From SFWF01 sp045539095 (GTDB taxonomy: Bacteria > Bacillota > Clostridia > Oscillospirales > Acutalibacteraceae), in assembly GCA_045539095.1 (NCBI GenBank), contig JAZQER010000026.1:1-59417 (forward strand): a stretch of DNA of 59,417 bases, written 5' to 3'. Position numbers and translations under genes: made by a program. This document shows, piece by piece, positions 16,221 through 23,548 of the stretch (positions within the stretch are counted from its first letter, which is position 1; every line of letters begins with the position of its first letter). The notes below the pieces were generated by a model. That model was not told where the DNA came from. It did not search any database and worked only from the letters and a program-made list of their open reading frames with translations.

Positions 16221-17451
16221 ATGATGCGTCTTTTTGCGGAAAACGCAGGTCGTTCCCTACGTTTTCCGCAACTGATTGCGCCGTTTCGAGCATGGTTTCG
16301 GCGAAGATGCCGTAGCCGCATTTTGAATTGTCGATAAGCACGTGGGTTACGGCGCCGACAAGTTTTCCGTTTTGGATAATAGGGCTTCCCGACATTCCCT
16401 GAACTATACCGCCCGTTTTTTCGAGCAGCCGCTCATCGGTCACTTCGACAAGAAGATTCTGAGTATCGCCCATACTTTTCACCTTTATAGTGCAGGAATA
16501 ATATTGCGGTGTGTCACCGTCGATTGTGGTAAGAATATAAGCCGAGCCATTTTTGACCTCTTGTTTAAGCGCTATCTTCATAAGATTAGATGTGTCGACA
16601 TCGCTTTTCGCTGTTCCGTAGACTCCGTTTTCACAGTTTACAGAAAAGCCTGATATCGACTTATTAGTAAATCTGCCTTTAAGCTCGCCGGGAGCTCCAT
16701 CCCGCCCTTTTTCAACCGAAACGATTTTAGCCGTTACAAACTCGCCGTGATTAAGAGTGAGCAGGGTTCCCGTATCGCTGTCTGTGATGCCGTGACCGAG
16801 TCCCGACACGACATTTGCCGACGGACTGTAAAATGTGAGCGTTCCGACTCCCGCCGACGAGTCTTTGACCCACATACCTGCCCTATAGATTCCGTCATCC
16901 GACATTACGGCTTTAAAACGTACTGTAATGCGGGTACCGTTTCGGACTATCTTTGCAATAATATCGCCACCCGAAGAATTTTTTATAATACCCATTACAT
17001 CTTCATTTGTGTAAACATTTGTACCGTTAAGAGAAACGATAAAATCTCCCTCTTTAATGCCTGCATCCTTAGCGGGACTCTTTTTGCCGGACTGTGTCTG
17101 TACATCTGAAAAACCTACGACAAGAACGCCATCAGTGTAAATTTTTATGCCGAAAGGAGTTCCCAGCACCGCTACATAATAATCGTCGACAACATCGACG
17201 GTTATATTTCGGGCGGGGATAAATCCAAACACCTTTACCTTAGCATCGTATGTGCTTTCCTCCCCCTCTTTTGCGCCCCTGTAAGAAATAGATATAGGAA
17301 GAGAGGAGTCGATGCTCAGCGACTCGCCCTCGTTTATCTTATACGAATCAGACAACTGTCGGTCTAAATATATGATAGAACCGAATACCACTAAACAGGC
17401 TATGCTGAGAAGACAAAATAGAGTTCGGGCTGCAATTTTCATATAATTCAT
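16219..17451 (-). CDS. spoIVB: SpoIVB serine peptidase (sporulation signalling)
   Basis: SpoIVB is made in the forespore, crosses into the intermembrane space and triggers cleavage of pro-SigK by the SpoIVFB pathway. The 410-residue protein has an N-terminal membrane segment (residues 5-25), a PDZ domain around 125-195 (AGIKEGDFIVSLNG) and an S55 catalytic domain with GLGHGITDSDTG (His) and MSGSPIIQNGKLVG (Ser). ATG 17451 follows AAAGGAGGTG; an upstream in-frame ATG at 17481 overlaps that site. The last 13 residues (VGNDLRFPQKDAS) are encoded by a short repeat also found at 15341-15381, so the C-terminus may have been acquired or exchanged. Confidence 0.93.
   Translation of the reverse strand: MNYMKIAARTLFCLLSIACLVVFGSIIYLDRQLSDSYKINEGESLSIDSSLPISISYRGAKEGEESTYDAKVKVFGFIPARNITVDVVDDYYVAVLGTPFGIKIYTDGVLVVGFSDVQTQSGKKSPAKDAGIKEGDFIVSLNGTNVYTNEDVMGIIKNSSGGDIIAKIVRNGTRITVRFKAVMSDDGIYRAGMWVKDSSAGVGTLTFYSPSANVVSGLGHGITDSDTGTLLTLNHGEFVTAKIVSVEKGRDGAPGELKGRFTNKSISGFSVNCENGVYGTAKSDVDTSNLMKIALKQEVKNGSAYILTTIDGDTPQYYSCTIKVKSMGDTQNLLVEVTDERLLEKTGGIVQGMSGSPIIQNGKLVGAVTHVLIDNSKCGYGIFAETMLETAQSVAENVGNDLRFPQKDAS
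16223..16260. repeat. Short repeat copy B inside the spoIVB 3' end
   Basis: Same orientation as copy A (15341-15381), about 880 bases away; the copies flank the acetylesterase gene and the spoIVB terminator. Its 3' part TCGTTCCCTAC is also found in the palindrome at 32850-32875. Confidence 0.7.
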
Positions 17452-17586
17452 TTTTGCACCTCCTTTAAATACTTTCTGCAAAAATGAACATCATATGAAA
17501 GAGAATAATTTACAAGTTTATATTATGTAATTAAGCAGAGAAGGATTATCCGAATCCGATTTTGACAGGCCGATTTTCACATCTGC

Positions 17587-17823
17587 TTAACAAGTTTTTA
17601 CAAGAATAGTTTCAGAGCCTATTATCTCAATGTCCTCCCAAGGGATAACAATATCGTCGTCTCTGCCAAAAAGTCCGAAGCCTTTAGGTCTACCGAAGAT
17701 AACGATGGAGGAAAGCCTGCCCGTTTCGGTATCAAGCTCTATGTCCCCCACCGGTCCGAGCAGTGCTCCGTTTTTGACACAAATTACCTGACGGTCTTTG
17801 AGTTCTGCTATTCTTTCAATCAT
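17587..17823 (-). CDS. ylmC: YlmC/YmxH-family PRC-barrel sporulation protein
   Basis: A 78-residue PRC-barrel protein with the family pattern: ELKDRQVICVKNGALLGPVGDIELD, then LSSIVIFGRPKGFGLFGRDDDIVIPW and IIGSETILV. YlmC/YmxH proteins are conserved in endospore formers; function is poorly known. ATG 17823 has AGAGGTG upstream; the longer open frame overlaps the end of sigG and is rejected. It lies between sigG and spoIVB, all leftward, so it is probably in the late-sporulation regulon. The small 37-base gap to sigG suggests cotranscription. Confidence 0.85.
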   Translation of the reverse strand: MIERIAELKDRQVICVKNGALLGPVGDIELDTETGRLSSIVIFGRPKGFGLFGRDDDIVIPWEDIEIIGSETILVKTC

Positions 17824-17860
17824 AAAAACACCTCTATCGCAGTATATGCAAAAAGGTGTA

Positions 17861-18628
17861 TCAATTTCCCTTGATTTTAGAAATAGCTCCTTTTTCAAGG
17901 CGGGAAACCTGCGCCTGAGAAATACCTATCTCGTTTGAGACCTCCATTTGAGTCATACCCTGCATAAAGCGAAGGCTCAGTATCTTTTTTTCGCGATCAT
18001 TCAGTTTATGAATAGCCTCCTTGAAGGCGATTTCATCCAGCCAGTTTCTGTCATCATTTTTGTCACCGAGTTGATCAAGCACATAAATTGTATCTCCGCC
18101 ATCGGAATATACCGGCTCATAAAGCGAAATTGGGTCGACTATGCTTTCAAGAGCCATCACAACATCTTCCTTTGGTATGCCGAGCTTTTCTGCTATTTCG
18201 AGAACGGTAGGCTCGCGGTGAAACTCATTTATAAGAGCCTCCTTCACTTGCATTGCGCGATAGGCGGTGTCCTTTATTGAACGGCTGATGCGTACCGAAT
18301 CGTTATCGCGAAGATATCGGCGTATTTCGCCTATTATCATTGGAACTGCATAGGTCGAGAATTTTACATTTTGAGTTATATCAAAATTATCTATAGATTT
18401 AATGAGTCCTATGCAGCCGATCTGAAAAAGGTCATCGGGATTTTCACCTCTGGATGAGAATCTTTGGACCACGCTGAGCACAAGTCTCAGATTTCCGTTA
18501 ATAAGCTCATCGCGCGCCCTTTTATCCCCCTGTTTTACCTTTTTTAAAAGTTCTGTTTTTTCCTTTTCTCTAAGCACCGGCAGCTTTGCCGTATCGACTC
18601 CGCAGATAACGACCCTATTGCTATACAT
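17861..18628 (-). CDS. sigG: Forespore RNA polymerase sigma factor SigG
   Basis: Late forespore-specific sigma-70 family factor. The 255-residue protein begins NRVVICGVDTAKLPVL, a SigG-type N-terminus, and contains region 2 (DDLFQIGCIGLIKSIDNFD, then VKFSTYAVPMIIGEIRR), region 3 and region 4 with the helix-turn-helix MTQMEVSNEIGISQAQVSRLEK. The full B. subtilis-like length and the SigG-type N-terminus distinguish it from SigF. Usually sigG follows spoIIGA-sigE; here no sigE is adjacent and it leads into ylmC and spoIVB. I could not identify its promoter with confidence. Confidence 0.94.
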   Translation of the reverse strand: MYSNRVVICGVDTAKLPVLREKEKTELLKKVKQGDKRARDELINGNLRLVLSVVQRFSSRGENPDDLFQIGCIGLIKSIDNFDITQNVKFSTYAVPMIIGEIRRYLRDNDSVRISRSIKDTAYRAMQVKEALINEFHREPTVLEIAEKLGIPKEDVVMALESIVDPISLYEPVYSDGGDTIYVLDQLGDKNDDRNWLDEIAFKEAIHKLNDREKKILSLRFMQGMTQMEVSNEIGISQAQVSRLEKGAISKIKGN

Positions 18629-18750
18629 AACGACACCTCGACGATAATTTTTTCTAATAAAAGTATTTACCGTCCGGCTCGCTATTACACCGTAAAAATA
18701 TTTTTTGCTTCGACAAAGTTCACTTGAATTTTTAAAAAAATTGTGCTAAC

Positions 18751-18780
18751 AAAAACGGAAGAGCTGATTCTCTTCCGTTT
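18751..18780 (-). terminator. Terminator of the prmA-prfB-FKBP-PPTase operon
   Basis: AAACGGAAGAG / CTCTTCCGTTT stem, followed on the minus strand by a T tract; it directly follows the phosphopantetheinyl transferase stop. Confidence 0.88.
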
Positions 18781-18782
18781 AA

Positions 18783-19328
18783 TTATCTGATTTCTAATAC
18801 TGTAATATAATATCCGTCTTGTTTTTGCGTATAAATCTCTGCGTTCTTGCAATTTTTTTTAACATCGAGCCCAAGCATTTCTGAAAAGGATATGTCTGTC
18901 GCCTTAAGCCAGGCTTCCTTTAAGGTCCAGTTTTTAAAAAACTCATCTTCGTTTAGGTCAGCTTCATTACATATTCTCTTCCTCAGCTTCTCTGATACAG
19001 GTCGTATATATTCAATATCTATGCCAACAGGTCTTTCTGATACGGCAGCCGCTATCATATCCTTTGAATGAGATATGCTGATAAATATACCGTTTCTGCC
19101 TTCTATATACGGTCTGCCGTTTTCACCCGCGGTTATATATTCAGTCAGCTCTTCTGCGCAAAACTCACTTATAAGACGACACAGAAGAGCACGCGCCGCC
19201 AAAGACTGACGCGCCGATTTTTCATTTTTATTTTTTATATATTTTTTCTGGGATAAGCTAAGCTGACCGTAAACCCGAACCAGTTCACCGTCATCAAAAG
19301 CATCCAACCTTAAAGCTTTGTATATCAT
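18783..19328 (-). CDS. 4'-phosphopantetheinyl transferase superfamily protein (Sfp-like)
   Basis: Transfers phosphopantetheine from CoA to carrier proteins. The 181-residue protein has an N-terminal half with ARQSLAARALLCRLI, then the magnesium-binding motif PVGIDIEYIR near residue 100 preceded by FISISHSKDMIAAAV, and the second motif FFKNWTLKEAWLKATD near 138. It is shorter than Sfp (about 225) but has all motifs. Partner unknown: no NRPS, PKS or acyl carrier protein gene is in the window. Its ATG overlaps the stop of the upstream FKBP lipoprotein (ATGA), giving translational coupling. Confidence 0.88.
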   Translation of the reverse strand: MIYKALRLDAFDDGELVRVYGQLSLSQKKYIKNKNEKSARQSLAARALLCRLISEFCAEELTEYITAGENGRPYIEGRNGIFISISHSKDMIAAAVSERPVGIDIEYIRPVSEKLRKRICNEADLNEDEFFKNWTLKEAWLKATDISFSEMLGLDVKKNCKNAEIYTQKQDGYYITVLEIR

Positions 19329-20347
19329 TCTTTTGCCGTTTCTTTGAGTGTGGCGTTCTCAATTATTATCTTATTGGCAAGTTCTCGCACCGCTTCGGCT
19401 TCAATATAGTTTTCGGAAATGCCTGTATCGGCAATATCTCCGCCTGCAGTAGAGTCAAGCGATGCCTTTGTGTTTACCACCAGTTCTTCAGTCACCTTCT
19501 CGCCCGCCGTATCAATAATATAGTAACAAAGGGTATAATTAGTCGCCATATTTTTGGCATAATTTTCGCGTATATAGTCCTCAAATTCTTCAACCGTCAT
19601 ATCATAATAGGACACGTAGCTCTCAAAGCTCATAGAATTATACTCGGCATTTCTTTTATAAGCGTTCAGCTGTTCAGTATAAAAAACACCCAGCTCTTTA
19701 TCGGGGCAAACGTTTATTTGAGCGCGGTTATATACCGTTTCGATCGCCGTCTGCTCAAAGGCATACTTGCGTGCAGTATCCATAACCCACTGAGCCGATT
19801 CGTATCCGCAAGCGGCGGCGGTTTCACTGTTTACGCTCTCATATGCCACCGTAACGTAATTTACGGTAACGGTAAACTGAACCTCCTGCCCTGCAAGCTC
19901 AGCTGCGCTGTAATCTTCAGGAAAGGTCAGTTCAAGGTCGACCGTTCTGCCTATTTCTACTCCGACAAGCCCCTCTTCAAAGCCGTCTATAAACGAACCC
20001 GAGCCTATAGTAAGGTTATAACCGCAAGCTGTACCTCCATCAAAAGCGACGTCATTCTTCTTACCGACATAGTCGATATTTGTAACATCGCCCACTGCTA
20101 CCGTACCCTCGGTTTTTTTGGTCTTCATCATTTCACGGATTTTTTGATTAAAAAAATTCTGATATGACTCGCTTTCGGTATCTACCTCTGTCTTATAACT
20201 GTCAAGCGTTACATACTTTGTCAAATCATAGTTATAATTCAGTCTGTCCATATCTTTTTCTATACTGTCGGTTTTGTCCTTATTACAACCGATAAGTGCA
20301 GTCATTATAAAAAGCAGAACAAATACTATACAAATAATTTTTTTCAT
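19325..20347 (-). CDS. FKBP/trigger-factor-like prolyl isomerase lipoprotein (paralogue 2)
   Basis: A 340-residue lipoprotein: signal peptide ending LFIMTALIGC at Cys21, then NYNYDLTKYVTLDSYKTEVD, an FKBP-type PPIase domain around residues 95-170 (NIDYVGKKNDVAF, GSGSFIDGFEEGLVG, LTFPEDYSAAELAGQ) and a helical C-terminal part like trigger factor (YAFEQTAIETV onward). It probably assists folding of exported proteins at the outer face of the membrane. Closely similar to the next upstream gene, so the pair arose by tandem duplication; the spacing is 21 bases. Confidence 0.88.
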   Translation of the reverse strand: MKKIICIVFVLLFIMTALIGCNKDKTDSIEKDMDRLNYNYDLTKYVTLDSYKTEVDTESESYQNFFNQKIREMMKTKKTEGTVAVGDVTNIDYVGKKNDVAFDGGTACGYNLTIGSGSFIDGFEEGLVGVEIGRTVDLELTFPEDYSAAELAGQEVQFTVTVNYVTVAYESVNSETAAACGYESAQWVMDTARKYAFEQTAIETVYNRAQINVCPDKELGVFYTEQLNAYKRNAEYNSMSFESYVSYYDMTVEEFEDYIRENYAKNMATNYTLCYYIIDTAGEKVTEELVVNTKASLDSTAGGDIADTGISENYIEAEAVRELANKIIIENATLKETAKE

Positions 20348-20368
20348 TAAAACAATTCTCCGACAATT

Positions 20369-21343
20369 TTATTTTACAGTCGCATTCTCCAATACTATTT
20401 TAACAGCCATTTCATTGACTACCAGAGCTTCGAAATAATTCCTACTGATAGATGTGTTTACATTATCGCCGAACTCGGCAATCTTGTCGGTCACCATCTG
20501 ATCGGTAACCTTCACGCCCGCCTTATCAATTATATAGTAGCTGAGCGCATAGCTGTGGCACATATTTGCAGCATCACTGCTCTCTTTTGCGCTTTGTCTT
20601 AGTTCATCCATAGTAAGTCCAGAATAGGAAACATACTCCTCCAGTGTTATTCCGTACCGTAAATATATCTCGCTGCCGACCTGCTGCATAAGCGCATCCA
20701 CATAAAGCTCGGTTTCTTTTTCGGGGTATTCTTCTATCTTTGCGTTGCTGAAAACATTGCTCCACGCGGTACTTTGCTTAGCGTAATCGCGCGCCACGGC
20801 TTCAACCTCAGCCGCCGACTCATATCCACAGAGCTTTGCAGTATCGTCTGTAAGCTCATCATATTCACGCATTACATAGTTTACCGTCACAGTAAATACA
20901 ACGTCCTCTCCCGCAAGGTCGGATTTACCGTAATCTTCGGGGAAGGTAAGGTTAAGATCAACTGTGCTTCCTATCTGAGCTCCCACAAGCCCTTCTTCAA
21001 AGCCGTCAATAAAGGAGCCCGAGCCGATAACAAGGTCATAACCGTAATCGGTACCGCCACTGAAGGCTACGCCGTCCTTTTTACCGGTATAGTCTATGTT
21101 CGCAGTATCACTGTATTCTACCTTGCCTTCGGTCACCTCTCCAACAAGAAGCTCGCTTAATTTCTCGCTATAATATTTCTTATAATCAACAGAAGCGGTA
21201 TCTACTTCTACTGCATAGCTGTCAAGCTCGACATACTTGGTCATATCGTAATTATAATTAAGTCTTTCCATATCCTTACCACAGCTGCAGAGCAATAATG
21301 CTACCGCAACTGCAAGAGCTGCGAAATTTATAATTCTTTTCAT
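20369..21343 (-). CDS. FKBP/trigger-factor-like prolyl isomerase lipoprotein (paralogue 1)
   Basis: A 324-residue paralogue of the gene at 19325-20347 with the same order: lipoprotein signal (LLLCSCGKDMERL, Cys21), the LNYNYDMTKYVELDSY linker, an FKBP domain (NIDYTGKKDGVAFSGG, GSGSFIDGFEEGLVGAQ, FPEDYGKSDLAGEDV) and a C-terminal helical region. The ribosome binding site lies in the end of prfB, four bases from the ATG-side boundary, so it is expressed with prfB. The FKBP sequences are more alike than the C-terminal arms, suggesting that client binding has diverged. Confidence 0.88.
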   Translation of the reverse strand: MKRIINFAALAVAVALLLCSCGKDMERLNYNYDMTKYVELDSYAVEVDTASVDYKKYYSEKLSELLVGEVTEGKVEYSDTANIDYTGKKDGVAFSGGTDYGYDLVIGSGSFIDGFEEGLVGAQIGSTVDLNLTFPEDYGKSDLAGEDVVFTVTVNYVMREYDELTDDTAKLCGYESAAEVEAVARDYAKQSTAWSNVFSNAKIEEYPEKETELYVDALMQQVGSEIYLRYGITLEEYVSYSGLTMDELRQSAKESSDAANMCHSYALSYYIIDKAGVKVTDQMVTDKIAEFGDNVNTSISRNYFEALVVNEMAVKIVLENATVK

Positions 21344-21347
21344 TTAA

Positions 21348-22472
21348 CTATTCTCCTTTTGCAAGCTCGTTAAGGGATGAAGCTTTTAAATAGGCGTTAA
21401 TAAATCCGTCAAGGTCTCCGTCCATTACGGAATTTATATTTCCGTTTTCAAAGCCCGTTCTATGATCCTTGGCAAGTGTGTAAGGCATAAATACATATGA
21501 GCGTATCTGAGAGCCCCAAGCAATCTCCTTCTGGACGCCCTTTATATCTTCGATTTTTTCGAGGTGCTCTCTTTCCTTTATTTCGATGAGCTTTGACTTT
21601 AACATTCTCATCGCCATCTCGCGGTTCTGGTGCTGACTGCGTTCATTCTGACAGGCAACGACTATACCTGTAGGTATATGGGTAATTCGCACAGCCGAAT
21701 CAGTCTTGTTTATATGCTGACCGCCGGCTCCCGACGAACGGTAGGTATCCACACGAAGATCCTCAGAGCGGATTTCGACCTCTACGCTATCATCTATTTC
21801 CGGCATAACATCAAGCGATGCAAAGGAAGTATGGCGTCTGCCCGAAGCATCAAATGGAGAAATACGCACAAGGCGGTGAACCCCTGCCTCACTCTTTAAA
21901 AAGCCGTAAGCGTTTTCGCCCTCTACACGAAGAACCGCGCTTTTAAGTCCCGCCTCGTCTCCGTCAAGGAAGTCTATCATATCAACCTTGAAGCCGTGAC
22001 GCTCGCCCCATTTCGTATACATACGGACAAGCATTTCGTTCCAGTCCTGAGCCTCGGTACCGCCCGCACCAGCATGGAAGGTTATAACGGCATTATTTTT
22101 ATCATACTCGCCTATAAGAAGAGTGGTAAGACGCATAGCTTCCAAACTTGACACAAACTCATCTACCGTTGCGGATGCCTCCTCGACTACCGAAAGGTCA
22201 CCGTCCTCGTTTCCGAGAGTAATAAGCACTTCGGCATCATCGTAGAGGGCGCAAAGTTTATCATATGCCTCGCACTTACCCTTTAACTGACTTATTTTCT
22301 GCAAAACTGTCTGTGAGTTTTCAAGATTATCCCAAAATCCGGGGGCAGCTGCCTGCGCCTCAAGCTTTGAGACCTGCTCTCTTAACATTTCATAGCCTAT
22401 TGCGCCCTTAAGCTCGCCAAGCTCCTCTTTATATCCTTCGAGTTTTAATCTTAACTCTTCAAATTCAAGCAT
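21348..22472 (-). CDS. prfB: Peptide chain release factor 2, without programmed frameshift
   Basis: RF2 reads UGA and UAA stop codons. The 374-residue protein has the RF2 anticodon-like SPF tripeptide (RISPFDASGRR near residue 195) and the catalytic GGQ (RSSGAGGQHINKTD near 242). The whole coding region is one open frame from ATG 22472; the in-frame UGA and frameshift site found near codon 25 in most bacterial prfB genes is absent, the corresponding segment being KGAIGYEMLRE. RF2 autoregulation by frameshifting is therefore not expected here. Confidence 0.94.
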   Translation of the reverse strand: MLEFEELRLKLEGYKEELGELKGAIGYEMLREQVSKLEAQAAAPGFWDNLENSQTVLQKISQLKGKCEAYDKLCALYDDAEVLITLGNEDGDLSVVEEASATVDEFVSSLEAMRLTTLLIGEYDKNNAVITFHAGAGGTEAQDWNEMLVRMYTKWGERHGFKVDMIDFLDGDEAGLKSAVLRVEGENAYGFLKSEAGVHRLVRISPFDASGRRHTSFASLDVMPEIDDSVEVEIRSEDLRVDTYRSSGAGGQHINKTDSAVRITHIPTGIVVACQNERSQHQNREMAMRMLKSKLIEIKEREHLEKIEDIKGVQKEIAWGSQIRSYVFMPYTLAKDHRTGFENGNINSVMDGDLDGFINAYLKASSLNELAKGE

Positions 22473-22489
22473 AAATATCTCCTAAATAA

Positions 22490-23410
22490 TTACTCTGCAG
22501 TGCATACAAAGGCGCACCAATTATCCTTTGTAAGTCTTTTTTCTACCTTAAATCCGAATTTTTTGAAAGCAGCAATTACATCCGACTCTCTCGAATCTAT
22601 TATACCGGAGGTAATTAGTACAGCATCAGGCTCCATATAGTCAGCAACATTCTCGAGCAGTCTTATTATTACGTCAGCCACGATATTTGCGCAAACAATA
22701 TTATATTTCCTGTTTATCTTATCGGCTAGATCACCGACAAGATAATTTGTTTTGTCGCTGACACCGTTGATTTGGGCATTTTCTTTCGCAACCTTTACCG
22801 CCGCGGAGTCAATATCAACTCCGTCGGCATACGCAGCACCGAGCAGAACTGAGCCTATACTGAGTATTCCGCTTCCCGAGCCTATATCGAGCACACGACT
22901 GTGGGAAGTAACATAGCCCTCCAAAAGCTCAAGACAGAGAGATGTTGTCGCGTGAGTGCCCGTTCCGAAAGCAGCTCCCGGATCAATGCTCAATACAACG
23001 CGGTTGGTGTTTTTATCGTAATCCTCCCAGCTTGGACGAACGAGAAGCTTTCTTCCGACCTCTGTACATTTAAAATACTTTTTCCAGCCGTCTGCCCAGT
23101 CCGAGTCGTTTACAGCCTCGCTGTAAAACTCATATTCAATACCATCGGCAGACATTAGTTCGGTCAGATACTGGGCGGCTTCGGCGGCGTTATCTTCCTC
23201 GGAAACATAAATATGAATTATACCGAAGCTTTTATCCATCTCGCGCAGCTCCTGCTCGATAAGGTCAATGTGCGCTATCTCCCAAGCCTGCTCTTCCAAA
23301 TCAGAGTAATCTTCGATATAGATTCCGTATGGCACTGCCATATTCGCGATAGCTGAAGCACGGTCAATATCCTCGGTTTTTATCTTTATTTTAAGCTCGG
23401 TCCAATTCAT
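22490..23410 (-). CDS. prmA: Ribosomal protein L11 methyltransferase
   Basis: SAM-dependent trimethylation of ribosomal protein L11. The 306-residue protein has the N-terminal L11-binding domain (MNWTELKIKIKTEDIDRASA) and a class I methyltransferase domain with SIDPGAAFGTGTHATT near residue 172, the SAM motif VLDIGSGSGILSIG near 192 and IVCANIVADVI near 238 (the NI-like catalytic loop). First gene of the operon that continues into prfB (17-base gap), so two translation-apparatus genes head a run that ends with export chaperones. Confidence 0.94.
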   Translation of the reverse strand: MNWTELKIKIKTEDIDRASAIANMAVPYGIYIEDYSDLEEQAWEIAHIDLIEQELREMDKSFGIIHIYVSEEDNAAEAAQYLTELMSADGIEYEFYSEAVNDSDWADGWKKYFKCTEVGRKLLVRPSWEDYDKNTNRVVLSIDPGAAFGTGTHATTSLCLELLEGYVTSHSRVLDIGSGSGILSIGSVLLGAAYADGVDIDSAAVKVAKENAQINGVSDKTNYLVGDLADKINRKYNIVCANIVADVIIRLLENVADYMEPDAVLITSGIIDSRESDVIAAFKKFGFKVEKRLTKDNWCAFVCTAE

Positions 23411-23483
23411 AATTTTCTCCTTACTGTATCTAATTTATATAGTATAACATAAAAACAATAAAATTTAAACATTAAATTTCGGG

Positions 23484-23512
23484 TTGATTTATGCCGCGTA
23501 ATATAGTAAAAT
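23484..23512 (+). promoter_or_regulatory. Candidate promoter for the P-type ATPase
   Basis: TTGATT (23484-23489), 17 bases, TAAAAT (23507-23512), 36 bases before the TTG start. Confidence 0.45.
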
Positions 23513-23548
23513 TTCATTATAACAATATATCGTAACGGAGTGATTATT

